Positions 35,503-43,298 of a stretch of 64,000 bases of DNA are shown here, piece after piece (the stretch's first letter is position 1; every line of letters starts with the position of its first letter). A model generated the notes under the pieces. The model was not told where the DNA came from. It was given only the letters and a program-made list of their open reading frames with translations, and ran no database searches. The DNA is taken from positions 1-64,000 of the forward strand of contig NZ_WHOS01000033.1 in the NCBI RefSeq assembly GCF_013340935.1, given 5' to 3'. Position numbers and translations under genes: made by a program. The DNA comes from Azospirillum melinis (GTDB lineage: Bacteria; Pseudomonadota; Alphaproteobacteria; Azospirillales; Azospirillaceae).

Positions 35503-36135
35503 GTGACGATCCCGTCCAAGGCGCCCCGGCTGGTGCTGGCTTCGGCCTCGCCCCGCCGGCTCGACCTGCTGCGCCAGATCGGCATCGTGCCCGACGCGGT
35601 CGATCCCGCTGATCTCGATGAAACGCCGCTGCGCGACGAACTCCCGCCCCAGCACGCTCTGCGTCTGGCGGCGGAGAAGGCGTCGTGCGTCGCCGCGCGC
35701 CATCCCGATTCGTGGATTCTTGCCGCCGACACCGTGGTTGCCTGCGGCCGTCGCATCCTGCCCAAGGCCGAACGGGAGGAGGAGGCGCGACGCTGCCTGT
35801 CCCTGCTGTCCGGCCGGCGGCACCGGGTGATCGGCGGCATCGTGCTGCTGGTGCCCGGTGGGGATGGTCCCCGCCGGATCGACCGGCTGGTCCGCACCGA
35901 CGTCACCTTCAAGGTGCTCGACCGGTCGGAGACCGACGCCTACATCGCGTCCGGCGAATGGAAGGGCAAGGCCGGCGGCTATGCCATCCAGGGCCGGGCG
36001 GGGGCGCTGGTGCGCTGGATCGGCGGCTCCTACAGCAATGTCGTCGGGCTGTCGCTGCACGAGGTTGCCGGCATGCTGCATGGCGCCGGCTTCCCGCACC
36101 CTCCGATCCCCCATCCGAACGATGAGCAGGCTTGA
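35503..36135 (+). CDS. maf: Maf family nucleoside triphosphate pyrophosphatase
   Basis: A 210-residue house-cleaning pyrophosphatase that hydrolyses non-canonical or modified NTPs. Motifs: LVLASASPRRLDLLRQIGI, the ADTVVACGRRILPK loop with the active Asp, SGRRHRVIGG, and GKAGGYAIQGRAGALV. Starts at GTG 35503, 25 bp after infA; its last 14 bp overlap rng. Confidence 0.95.
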   Translation: MTIPSKAPRLVLASASPRRLDLLRQIGIVPDAVDPADLDETPLRDELPPQHALRLAAEKASCVAARHPDSWILAADTVVACGRRILPKAEREEEARRCLSLLSGRRHRVIGGIVLLVPGGDGPRRIDRLVRTDVTFKVLDRSETDAYIASGEWKGKAGGYAIQGRAGALVRWIGGSYSNVVGLSLHEVAGMLHGAGFPHPPIPHPNDEQA

Positions 36136-37381
36136 GCTGCTGGTCGACCGCGACGGCCCGCTGACGCGGGCGGCGGTGCTGACCGATGGCCGCCTGACCG
36201 ACCTGCACATCGACCATGCCGGCCGCCCGTCGCTGCTCGGCGCCGTAATCCTCGGCCGGGTGGAGCGCATCGCCACCGGCCTGAACGGCGCCTTCGTCGA
36301 TCTCGGGAACAGCCTGGGAAATGGCATATCCGGCCTGCTGCCGGCCGCCGACGTGCGCCGCCCCATCCTCGACGACGACCAGCCGCACTCCCGCCCCCAA
36401 TTCAACTCCCATCGGCCTGGCGCCAAGCAGGCTCCCATCGGCGCGCTGCTGCGCACCGGCCAGCCGGTGCTGGTGCAGGTGAAGGCCGACGCCGCCGGGG
36501 CCAAGGGTCCGTCGCTGACGATGGACATCACCCTGCCCGGCCGGTTCCTGGTGCATGCCCCGCTCGGCCGCGACATCGCGGTGTCGAAGCGCCTCGGCTC
36601 CGGTCCGGAACGTGCAGCGCTGGCCCGCCGCATCGAACAGCTTGCCACCGGCACCGGCTGGATCGTGCGCGCCGGCGCCGCCCAGGTGTCCGACGCGCTG
36701 CTGGCCGCCGAATCGGAGGCGCTGCACCTGCAATGGCGCGCCGTCCGCGACGATGCCCGCGCCGGCTCCGCGCCGCGCCTGCTGCATCCCGGCCCCGACG
36801 CCCCCACCCGCGCCCTGATCGAGCAGGGAGCCGCCGCCCCGGACGCCATCCTGGTCGACGACCCGCCGCCCGCCGGCGGAATCAAAATCGGCGATGGGCC
36901 GCTGCTGTCGAGCTTGCGCGACTGGTGCGGCCACCACGCCCCCGACCTGCTGCCGCGCCTCGGCGGCCACACCGACGCCCAGCGCCTGTTCGATCTGCGC
37001 GACCTCGACTCTGCGATTGCCGAACTTCTCGACGTCCGGGTGCCGCTGCCGCTCGGCGGTTCGCTGGTGATCGAGCGGACGGAGGCGCTGACGGTGGTCG
37101 ACGTGAATGCCGGGGAGCGCGGCAACCCCTTGGACGTCAACCTCGACGCCGCGGCGGAGATCGCCCGCCAGCTTCGCCTGCGCAATGTCGGCGGCATCGT
37201 GGTGGTGGATTTCGTCAACATGCGCAGCCGCGGCGATGCCGAGCGTGTGCTGGCTGCGCTGTCGCAGGCGGTGGAAAGCGACCCGGTGCAGACCCAGGTT
37301 TATGGCATGTCCAAACTGGGCCTGGTCGAACTGACCCGGGCCCGCCGCGGCACGCCGCTGGCGGCCCTGCTGCGGCCCTGA
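36122..37381 (+). CDS. rng: Ribonuclease E/G family protein
   Basis: Endoribonuclease for rRNA 5' processing and RNA decay. The 419-residue protein has an S1-like N-terminus (VILGRVERIATGLNGAFVDLG) and the catalytic core with metal-binding Asp in LTVVDVNAGERG and GGIVVVDFVNMRS, then ELTRARRGTPL. It is short, without the RNase E C-terminal scaffold, so RNase G-type. Asn replaces the more usual Asp after DFV. Starts within maf. Confidence 0.93.
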   Translation: MSRLELLVDRDGPLTRAAVLTDGRLTDLHIDHAGRPSLLGAVILGRVERIATGLNGAFVDLGNSLGNGISGLLPAADVRRPILDDDQPHSRPQFNSHRPGAKQAPIGALLRTGQPVLVQVKADAAGAKGPSLTMDITLPGRFLVHAPLGRDIAVSKRLGSGPERAALARRIEQLATGTGWIVRAGAAQVSDALLAAESEALHLQWRAVRDDARAGSAPRLLHPGPDAPTRALIEQGAAAPDAILVDDPPPAGGIKIGDGPLLSSLRDWCGHHAPDLLPRLGGHTDAQRLFDLRDLDSAIAELLDVRVPLPLGGSLVIERTEALTVVDVNAGERGNPLDVNLDAAAEIARQLRLRNVGGIVVVDFVNMRSRGDAERVLAALSQAVESDPVQTQVYGMSKLGLVELTRARRGTPLAALLRP

Positions 37382-37412
37382 CTGCTACATAGCCCGTTAC
37401 GGAGGCCTTCCC

Positions 37413-37652
37413 TTGACCGACTCCCGCTCCCCCGGCGCACCGCAGCGCTCCCAGCCCCATGCCCAGGCCGGCACCAAGGTAGGCACCAACTGCCCGATCT
37501 GCGGCCGCCCGACCGAGCCGGCCACCCGCCCCTTCTGTTCCAAGCGCTGCGCCGACATCGACCTGTCGCGCTGGCTGGGCGGAGTCTACCGCATCGAAGG
37601 CCCGGAAACCGCTGATGTGCCGGGCGGATCCGACCCCGACGAGGGGCTGTGA
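37413..37652 (+). CDS. yacG: DNA gyrase inhibitor YacG
   Basis: A 79-residue zinc protein of the YacG family: CPICGRPTEP and FCSKRCADIDLSRWLGG supply the four Cys ligands. The family inhibits gyrase by binding GyrB. It starts at TTG 37413 with GGAGG at 37401-37405; no nearby ATG exists. Last gene of the infA block and 118 bp before tRNA-Phe. Confidence 0.93.
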   Translation: MTDSRSPGAPQRSQPHAQAGTKVGTNCPICGRPTEPATRPFCSKRCADIDLSRWLGGVYRIEGPETADVPGGSDPDEGL

Positions 37653-37682
37653 GAGGGGTCGATAATTTTTTGAATTTTCCTC

Positions 37683-37711
37683 TGGACAGCCCGTCCGAAC
37701 CTCTCTAAAAA
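37683..37711 (+). promoter_or_regulatory. Promoter for tRNA-Phe
   Basis: TGGACA (37683-37688), 17-base spacer, TAAAAA (37706-37711), ending about 58 bases before the tRNA. Spacing is ideal for sigma-70. Confidence 0.6.
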
Positions 37712-37769
37712 GCGCCCCACACGACGCGCCGCACCGACCGAAACGGTCACCCACCAAGCGGCGCTGGAT

Positions 37770-37845
37770 GCCCAGGTAGCTCAGTTGGTAGAGCAGGGGA
37801 CTGAAAATCCCCGTGTCGGCGGTTCGACTCCGTCCCTGGGCACCA
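37770..37845 (+). tRNA. tRNA-Phe (GAA)
   Basis: A 76-base tRNA with encoded CCA. The 7-bp acceptor GCCCAGG/CCTGGGC is perfect; D arm GCTC/GAGC; anticodon stem GGGGA/TCCCC with loop CTGAAAA (anticodon GAA); T arm GGCGG..CCGTC with TTCGACT. It is the insertion point of the island that follows. Confidence 0.98.
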
Positions 37846-37847
37846 TT

Positions 37848-37863
37848 CCCTTTCAAGGGTTTT
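37848..37863 (+). terminator. Rho-independent terminator of tRNA-Phe
   Basis: CCCTT-TC-AAGGG followed by TTTT directly after the CCA end. Short but well formed. Confidence 0.7.
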
Positions 37864-37918
37864 GGTGCTTCTCTGGAACCGCTCCAAACCGCGGTTAGAC
37901 AGAAGTTAGACATTCCCT

Positions 37919-38653
37919 TCATCGCGCTTGCCGGAAGGCGCCCCCTGGGCAGCCGTCGGCAATAGGTGTTTCCAGACCTTCCCCGACTTGATCTGTTCGA
38001 CCAGCGAGCGCGACACGTTGTAGAGCAAGCACCAGCTTGCGCTGTGACTCCCGGCTCGCCCGGATCGCCAGCACGTCCGCTTCGGTCAAGACCGCATTCG
38101 GGGACGACGTGCCGGTGCGCGGCGCGGCCGGGGCCTTCTTCGCCAGCTTCTCCTTCACGGGCTTCCGCTTCGCCGCCTCGTCCTGAAGCGACACCACCTG
38201 GGCGGACGGCAGGATGTCCACCTGTTCCATCAGGCCGATGGCCGCGGTCGCCCGCTTCTTCAGGTTGGCCCGCCGGGCGTAATGCTCTGCCATCGCCACC
38301 GTCTTGTGCCCGGTGATCGCCATGATGTCCTTGGTGTCGCAACCCGCTTCGGCCAGCAGCGTGGCGGCGGTGTGGCGCAACCCGTGGAAGGTCAGGCCCG
38401 GCCGCACCCATTCCTCTTCGGTCACCTCGCGAATCACCGCGAAGAAGCGCGCCCGGAACCCGGCCGGGGTCAGCGGGCCACCGCGCGCGCCGGCCAGGAT
38501 CGACGTGTCACGGTCGCCGGGGCCAATGCTCCGCCGCGACCGCTCCGCGTCGAGGATGGCGCGCAGATCGCGATGCGCCGGCACCCAGATCGGCAAGCCC
38601 GTCTTGCCCTGTCGGCTTTCGATGGCCGTGCCGTCATAGGCGCGCCATCCCAT
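37919..38653 (-). pseudogene. Tyrosine integrase, N-terminal part deleted
   Basis: A ~244-residue fragment retaining the C-terminal catalytic part of a phage/island integrase: the Lys hairpin RQGKTGLPIWVP, HGLRHTAATLL (His-x-x-Arg), ITGHKTVAMAEHYAR with the nucleophile Tyr. The core-binding domain and the first catalytic Arg region are missing; an in-frame stop lies just beyond the break. The break at ~38650 abuts a phage tail gene on the opposite strand, so one deletion removed the integrase front and the tail gene's front. Its position beside tRNA-Phe marks the island's attachment end. Confidence 0.87.
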
Positions 38654-39420
38654 GCTCCGGTTCGATCACGTTGACCATGCCGTCCGCTGCTGCGGCGGGC
38701 AACGGTGCTCCGCTCGTTCTGAAGAACGCCGGCACCGGGGCTGTTGCAATCGGTGTCGGCGGGTCCGACACGGTGGACGGCATGGCTGGCGCCTCGCTGG
38801 CGGCCACCCAGAGCGTGATCCTGAACAGCGATGGTGTGTCGCGGTGGCATTCGGTCGGGGCGCAGAGCGGCTTTTCCTCAATCGGGCCTTGGTCTCCGAC
38901 CGCCAAAAGCACGACGGCGATCTTGAGCAACGGCAACCTGGCCGTGACGTTTGCCACATCGAGTCAGTGGCGGGCAATTCGCGCGGTGGCCTCGATTCCG
39001 TCAGGGAAATACTATTGGGAAATCCTCTGTAGCAGCGGGTCCGGCGGCAACTTGAGCGTCGGCATCGTGGACAGCACGTTCACGAACTTCGAGCAGAACC
39101 CCAACTCTCCGGCTGCCTACCGCTCGACGGGAGACAAGCAGAAGGACGGCACCGGCCTGACCGCTTACGGCTCGGCCTGGACGGCTGGCGATAGGCTTGG
39201 CATCGCATTCGACACGGCGCCCGGCAGCATCTGGTTCCGCAAGAACGGGGTCTGGCAGGCCAGCGGCGATCCGGCGACCGGCGCGAACCCGGCCTATACC
39301 GGCATCGCCGGCACGCTCTATCCATCCTGCGGCACCTTCGACGCCTCGGTATTCACCGGCTGCTTCCGCGCTCCCGACATTGCCGGCTCTTTCCCCTCCG
39401 GGTTCAGCGTCCTGCCCTAA
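38653..39420 (+). CDS. Phage tail-fibre-like protein with SPRY domain, 5' truncated
   Basis: About 250 residues. The first part is the common prophage tail segment GAPLVLKNAGTGAVAIGVGG ... SVILNSDGVSRWHSVG; the second is a SPRY/B30.2-like fold (SGKYYWEILCSSGSGGNLSVGI, DRLGIAFDTAPGSIWFRKNG). The reading frame stays open back into the junction with the integrase with no start or ribosome site, so the original N-terminus is lost. A TTG (38671) or ATG (38677) could restart it. Likely a receptor-binding or decoration part of a defective prophage. Confidence 0.78.
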   Translation, partial: CSGSITLTMPSAAAAGNGAPLVLKNAGTGAVAIGVGGSDTVDGMAGASLAATQSVILNSDGVSRWHSVGAQSGFSSIGPWSPTAKSTTAILSNGNLAVTFATSSQWRAIRAVASIPSGKYYWEILCSSGSGGNLSVGIVDSTFTNFEQNPNSPAAYRSTGDKQKDGTGLTAYGSAWTAGDRLGIAFDTAPGSIWFRKNGVWQASGDPATGANPAYTGIAGTLYPSCGTFDASVFTGCFRAPDIAGSFPSGFSVLP

Positions 39421-39429
39421 AGGTGACCC

Positions 39430-39909
39430 ATGGATATCTTCGAAACTGTTCTTCCTTTCGACGCGCGGACCCACCGGCAGGCCGCCACCTACACCGACAC
39501 GCCGGACCCGGAGCATCAGCGCACCCGGCGCGTCTGGGGCGTGGAGCCGATCCCGCTGGACGAGCTGAAAGCCGCTCGCAAGGCGGTCGCGACCGATCTG
39601 CGGTGGCAGAAGGAGACCGCTGGCATCCTCATCAACGGCATGCAGGTGGCGACCGATGACCGGTCCAAGACGCTGATCCTGGGCAAGCGCGCCAAGGGCC
39701 GTGAGAACCCGGACATGGCCTTCCGATGGAAGGCGGCCAGCGGTGCCTGGGTGGAACTGACCGGCGCACAGATCATCGCCATTGCCGACGCTGTTGCCGA
39801 TCACGTCCAAGCCTGTTTCGACCGGGAAGGCGATCTGCATGACGCCATCGACGCTGCCGAAACGGCCGAAGCGGTGCTGTCCGTCGACATCCACGCCGGC
39901 TGGCCCTGA
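39430..39909 (+). CDS. Phage tail-associated DUF4376-like protein
   Basis: A 159-residue protein that looks like the DUF4376 tail-assembly family: ELKAARKAVATDLRWQKETA, GILINGMQVATDDRSKTLI and a late WVELTGAQIIAIADAVADHV helix. These usually sit right after tail fibre genes, as here (9 bp gap). The terminal segment is an acidic helix. Domain naming is by pattern only. Confidence 0.72.
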   Translation: MDIFETVLPFDARTHRQAATYTDTPDPEHQRTRRVWGVEPIPLDELKAARKAVATDLRWQKETAGILINGMQVATDDRSKTLILGKRAKGRENPDMAFRWKAASGAWVELTGAQIIAIADAVADHVQACFDREGDLHDAIDAAETAEAVLSVDIHAGWP

Positions 39910-39944
39910 CCGTCGCGACAACACTCCAACCTGAGACCACACAG

Positions 39945-39965
39945 GCGCCCGCTGGGCGCTTTTTT
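39945..39965 (+). terminator. Rho-independent terminator
   Basis: GCGCCC-GCT-GGGCGC followed by six T, 35 bp after the DUF4376-like gene. Textbook form; it separates tail genes from lysis genes. Confidence 0.85.
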
Positions 39966-39982
39966 CATGCGCGGAGGGCATC

Positions 39983-40498
39983 TTGAACATTCGGGCAATC
40001 ACCTACGCCGGCTCCGTGCTGGTGACGCGCGGTGCCGCTGTGGCGGCCACCGATCCACCCCCCATAGATCAATTAGCCGACCAGCTTGACCGCCTCCTTG
40101 ACCTGCTGGAGCGCGGCGGACCCGCCGTGGTGGCGCTGGAGCTGGTGCTTGGCGTCGCCTTCCTGGCCGCGCTCGGCGCGGTCGTGCTCGTCCTCATCAC
40201 GGTGGTGCAGGCGCTGTCGCGGGCCGCTCGTCCGCTGGCCGATGCCTACGCCACCCTGCGCGGCGGAGCGACGCGGCGTGAGGAACGGTTGAAGGCAGAG
40301 AAGGCGGCGCTTGCCCGCGAGCTGGACGCGATCCGGGCGCAGCTCGTCGGGCTGGAGCATCGCGACGAAGAGAAGTCCCGCATCATCGTCGCCCTGGTCG
40401 ATCAGCTCGCCGCGCTGGGCGTTGACGTGGCCGCCTTGCGCGCGATGGCCCCCCGCGCGATGGCAGATGTCGAGGTGGACCATGCCTCTGCCGCCTGA
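39983..40498 (+). CDS. Phage membrane/coiled-coil protein, possible lysis accessory
   Basis: A 171-residue protein starting at TTG 39983 after GGAGGG. One strong membrane segment at ~50-75 (VALELVLGVAFLAALGAVVLV) is followed by a charged coiled coil (RREERLKAEKAALARELDAI) to ~150. Such one-TM plus coiled-coil proteins upstream of endolysins are often Rz-like spanins, but this is not a match I can prove. It overlaps the next small gene by 17 bp. Confidence 0.6.
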   Translation: MNIRAITYAGSVLVTRGAAVAATDPPPIDQLADQLDRLLDLLERGGPAVVALELVLGVAFLAALGAVVLVLITVVQALSRAARPLADAYATLRGGATRREERLKAEKAALARELDAIRAQLVGLEHRDEEKSRIIVALVDQLAALGVDVAALRAMAPRAMADVEVDHASAA

Positions 40499-40631
40499 TG
40501 CCCCGCAGCAGCTCGCCGCACGCGTGCTGGCGGAGTGCGGCGGAGACGAACCCCTTGCCCGCCTCCTTCTTGCCGCCAGCAGCGGCATGTCCGCCGGTTT
40601 CCTCCGGCTTGGCCCTCCCCCTCGTCAGTGA
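40482..40631 (+). CDS. 49-residue phage protein overlapping its upstream neighbour
   Basis: ATG 40482 has GAGGTGG immediately upstream and lies inside the end of the preceding gene in another frame. The product has LAARVLAECGGDEPLARLLL and ASSGMSAGFLRLG, a small amphipathic helix pair. Twelve bp before the endolysin. The nested position recalls Rz/Rz1-type overlapping lysis genes, although there is no lipobox. Function unknown. Confidence 0.5.
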   Translation: MPLPPDAPQQLAARVLAECGGDEPLARLLLAASSGMSAGFLRLGPPPRQ

Positions 40632-40643
40632 AGGAATTCGACC

Positions 40644-41069
40644 ATGACCCAATCCCCCACGCTTCCCACCATGACCGCACGCGAAGTGGTCGCCCGCACC
40701 CTGTGGGGTGAGGCGCGCGGCGAAGGCCGCAACGGCATGGCCGCCGTTGCCTGCGTCATCCAGAACCGGGCGCGCAATCCGCGTTGGTGGGGCAACTCGC
40801 CCACCGCGGTGTGCCTGAAGCCCTACCAGTTTTCCTGCTGGCTGGCGGATGATCCGAACCGGGCCAAGCTGCTGGCGGTGACCGACCGCGACTCGAGCTA
40901 TCGCGCGGCGCTGGAGATTGCCGACACGCTGCTGTCCGGCCGGCTGGTGGACGTTACCAACGGAGCCGACCACTATCACACCACCGGGGTGACCCCGGCT
41001 TGGTCGGCCGGCAAGAAGCCGGCGGCAGTGATCGGCAACCACCGCTTCTTCCGGCTGGAGCTGAAGTAG
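40644..41069 (+). CDS. Cell-wall hydrolase (SleB family), probable endolysin
   Basis: A 141-residue SleB/CwlJ-type hydrolase: ARTLWGEARGEGRNGMAAVA with the catalytic Glu, CVIQNRARNPRWWG, and TNGADHYHTTGVTPAWSAGKKP. It has no signal peptide, as expected for an endolysin needing a holin. Typical in prophages of Rhodospirillales. Complete. Confidence 0.87.
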   Translation: MTQSPTLPTMTAREVVARTLWGEARGEGRNGMAAVACVIQNRARNPRWWGNSPTAVCLKPYQFSCWLADDPNRAKLLAVTDRDSSYRAALEIADTLLSGRLVDVTNGADHYHTTGVTPAWSAGKKPAAVIGNHRFFRLELK

Positions 41070-41121
41070 CTCCGCCGGCCCCTGATCGCACCACTGATCC
41101 ACTGTTCCGCCGCCGGCATCC

Positions 41122-41138
41122 CGCCGCGCGGCGTTTTT
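41122..41138 (+). terminator. Terminator after the endolysin
   Basis: CGCCGC/GCGGCG palindrome followed by five T, 52 bp after the endolysin stop. Confidence 0.7.
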
Positions 41139-41162
41139 GATGCCCAAAGGAGGGGCACGGTC

Positions 41163-41393
41163 ATGAAGACCATTAACATGCAGCGCCTGAAGGAACCCAG
41201 CACCTATGCCGGTCTCGCCAGAATCCTGGGCGGCGTCGGGATGATCGCTTCGTCTCCCTGGGTGACCGCGGCGGCCAACGTCGCCGATGCCGCTGCCCAG
41301 GGTGCGTCGACCGGTCAGGGATGGATGGGCATCGGTCTGGCGGTGCTGGGCGCGGCGGCCTCGCTTGCAAAAGACCTGTCCAGTCCGCGTTGA
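41163..41393 (+). CDS. Small phage membrane protein, holin-like
   Basis: A 76-residue protein with two hydrophobic stretches (GLARILGGVGMIASSPWV and GWMGIGLAVLGAAASLA). Size, place beside the endolysin and the KDLSSPR tail fit a class II-type holin, but there is no sequence motif for that class. AAAGGAGGGG lies about 8 bases upstream. Confidence 0.6.
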   Translation: MKTINMQRLKEPSTYAGLARILGGVGMIASSPWVTAAANVADAAAQGASTGQGWMGIGLAVLGAAASLAKDLSSPR

Positions 41394-41398
41394 CATGT

Positions 41399-41430
41399 AT
41401 GCGTGGCGAGGCATGGGCTTCGCCACGCAT
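41399..41430 (+). terminator. Rho-independent terminator at the end of phage genes
   Basis: ATGCGTGGCG pairs perfectly with CGCCACGCAT around a 12-base loop, then CTTTCAT. It ends the phage gene block; AT-rich sequence follows. Confidence 0.75.
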
Positions 41431-41555
41431 CTTTCATATTACATGTTCATGCTGTAAGTTTACGTCACGCTGCATTACCAGTGATGGTGATATCATTTTT
41501 ACATCGCCACAACTCACTGTTTATCTAGAAATCAGCACTCGATTTTATTAATTCG
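41431..41555. other. AT-rich spacer, no feature
   Basis: About 125 bp of distinctly AT-rich sequence between the phage terminator and the convergent WcbI-like gene. No frame or repeat stands out. It marks a composition switch inside the island. Confidence 0.5.
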
Positions 41556-42437
41556 TTAATGCGGAAAATCCCATGGCTTAGGTATTGTTCCGATTTTTCT
41601 ATTCACAATATTATATAAAGCCTTTAGGTAACTTAGGTAGAATTCATCAGCTCCCTTGTCGGGTTCTCTCTGGTAAGAGAACTTGAAAAAATCGATAGCA
41701 TGTCGACTTACTGGGTAATACCCAGGCAGCTCGGCGTAGTTCTCAAAATACCTCCCACAGATATTTTCAATTTCTGCTTCACTGAAGCCGATGATATATC
41801 TTTCAGATATCATTCGAAGAACTTGGTTGGAAATCTCTGAAAACAGTGCATTCGAAGGATGGTTGTGTGTCAAAAACAAACGTTTTTCAGAAATATTTTG
41901 CGAAACGAAATCTGAGATCTTCACATCACAAATCTCTTCTCTCTCCCTAAGAAGTCGCATAGTGCGTGACATTCTCTCATCAAACTCAAAGTCCAAATGT
42001 CCTTTCCAATAAAGATTTTCAATATCAGAAAATGACGATGCTTCTTTTGAAGCCATAATCAGATAATTGTTAGCCTTCATAGCTTTATCGTCTGCGAATA
42101 TAGGCCACAAGGCTGTATTATACGCATATGGGACGGAGATAGTCATGCACTTGCTTGAAATCAAATTGACAACAGAGGATTGAATGTCTCTATCCGTCGA
42201 AAGAACACCATATTTTCTCTTCAAAGGCTGATATATAAAAATATCTGCTTGACGAATATCTTCCCTAAAGTCTTCAGGAACTTCTTCTCCCGTATATCCG
42301 CTTTCTCTGTACAGTAGTACGGATTCATAGCTATTGCGATGCTTTATAGAAACATTAAATCTTTCTGCTATAATTGGCGCGATGAACTTCGCGATAGCTC
42401 CGCCCTGGCAGTTTGCATAGATCAAAACGTTCAGCAT
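41556..42437 (-). CDS. WcbI-type polysaccharide biosynthesis protein
   Basis: A 293-residue protein with the WcbI signature at its N-terminus (VLIYANCQGGAIAKFI), IFIYQPLKRKYG in the middle and LFLTHNHPSNALFSEISNQV late. WcbI proteins help make capsular or surface polysaccharides, probably as acetyltransferase-like enzymes. Its codons are far more AT-rich than any other gene in the window (many AAA, ATA, TTT), so it came from a low-GC donor. It stands alone between phage genes and an IS relic; it may be a lysogenic-conversion cargo gene, an inference. Confidence 0.78.
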   Translation of the reverse strand: MLNVLIYANCQGGAIAKFIAPIIAERFNVSIKHRNSYESVLLYRESGYTGEEVPEDFREDIRQADIFIYQPLKRKYGVLSTDRDIQSSVVNLISSKCMTISVPYAYNTALWPIFADDKAMKANNYLIMASKEASSFSDIENLYWKGHLDFEFDERMSRTMRLLREREEICDVKISDFVSQNISEKRLFLTHNHPSNALFSEISNQVLRMISERYIIGFSEAEIENICGRYFENYAELPGYYPVSRHAIDFFKFSYQREPDKGADEFYLSYLKALYNIVNRKIGTIPKPWDFPH

Positions 42438-42600
42438 AGCTTTTTCCGTTCATGACAATAGAAGCGGAACGCAGCCGAAGAGGGAGGAGAAATTCGGGCG
42501 TTCCACCTTAGAGCGCTCACCAAAATATAAATCCGTCTGAGAACAATCAATAATTTCTGCATGGTGAACGGTGATTCTGCTTTGCGCTTCAGAAAGCCGT

Positions 42601-43099
42601 CTAACAGGGTGCGGATGGTCGGCGCCCGGCGCCGACCGTATGCCAAACCAAAGGAACCGGACGCGCGGACGGGTCAAGGCCACCGCCGCCCGAAGGGCGG
42701 GCACGCGCCAGCGTGAGCCTTGACCCGGAGCACGGCCGGTTCATGTCCCGCCATTTGGCGACACGGTTGCTTTTTGCTGGAACGCTGGCGCTGTCCACCG
42801 CTGTGCGATCCCAGTTGATGGCGTTGGCATAACCGAGGCGGTCAAGCAGCACGCGATGCAGCTGCTCCCAGACGCCGGCTTGCTGCCATTCGTGCAGCCG
42901 GCGCCAACAGGTCATGCCCAAACCGCATCCCATCTCCACAGGCAACAGTTCCCAAGGAATGCCGGTGCGCAGCACAAACAGGATGCCGGTCAGCGCGGCC
43001 CGGTAGCCGAGGCCGCCCGCCCTTCGGTTTGGGCGGTTCCGGTGGGAGCAACGGTTCAATCAGGGCTCAAAGGGCGTCGGGGACGAGAGGTGCAGCCAT
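42601..43099 (-). pseudogene. IS5-family transposase, decayed
   Basis: Reading from ATG 43099 gives PLVPDAL, then an in-frame TGA where Trp is normal, then ALIEPLLPPEPPKPKGGR, a frameshift near 43020, and ALTGILFVLRTGIPWELLPVE, WRRLHEWQQAGVWEQLH and INWDRTAVDSASVPAK. The last holds the first Asp of the DDE triad (DSASVPAK). The rest of the DDE domain is replaced by unrelated sequence with a palindromic repeat. At least one stop and one frameshift: dead. Confidence 0.83.
42671..42726. repeat. REP-like palindromic element inside the IS relic
   Basis: GGGTCAAGGC (42671-42680) pairs with GCCTTGACCC (42717-42726); inside are further stems GCCCG/CGGGC and GCGCC/GCG. A 56-bp cruciform-type unit resembling extragenic palindromes of GC-rich Proteobacteria. 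Only one copy is seen in the window. Confidence 0.55.
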
Positions 43100-43139
43100 G
43101 CCCCTCTCAACAGAACAAATGCCGTTTTGTTAGGTGCTC

Positions 43140-43223
43140 TAAGAGTGCGAATCAGAACCGGACTGAGGTCGAGGGAAATCAACTGTCTCAGCGCATTAGT
43201 TCGGGTATTTGATAGGCACTCTA
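43140..43223. repeat. Mini-element with IS-like inverted ends
   Basis: About 84 bp: the left end reads CTAAGAGTGCGAATCAGA and the right end, reversed, TTAGAGTGCCTATCAAAT; both resemble the ends of the neighbouring IS relic. No coding capacity. Either a MITE-like non-autonomous copy or what is left of a second IS after internal deletion. Confidence 0.45.
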
Positions 43224-43298
43224 AGGCGTGGGTTGTGTTTTCCGGTCAAGCCAACTGGCCGTACTCTTCCACCTCCCCATCGAATTCTTCCGATCCTC

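Larger units (their letters stand above)
42507..43143 (-). mobile_element. IS5-family element relic
   Basis: The ends are related inverted repeats: TTAGAGCGCTCACCAAAA at 42507 and, on the other strand, TTAGAGCACCTAACAAAA from 43143. Between them lies a decayed IS5-family transposase and a palindromic repeat. The C-terminal half of the transposase is gone, so the element cannot move itself. Confidence 0.72.
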
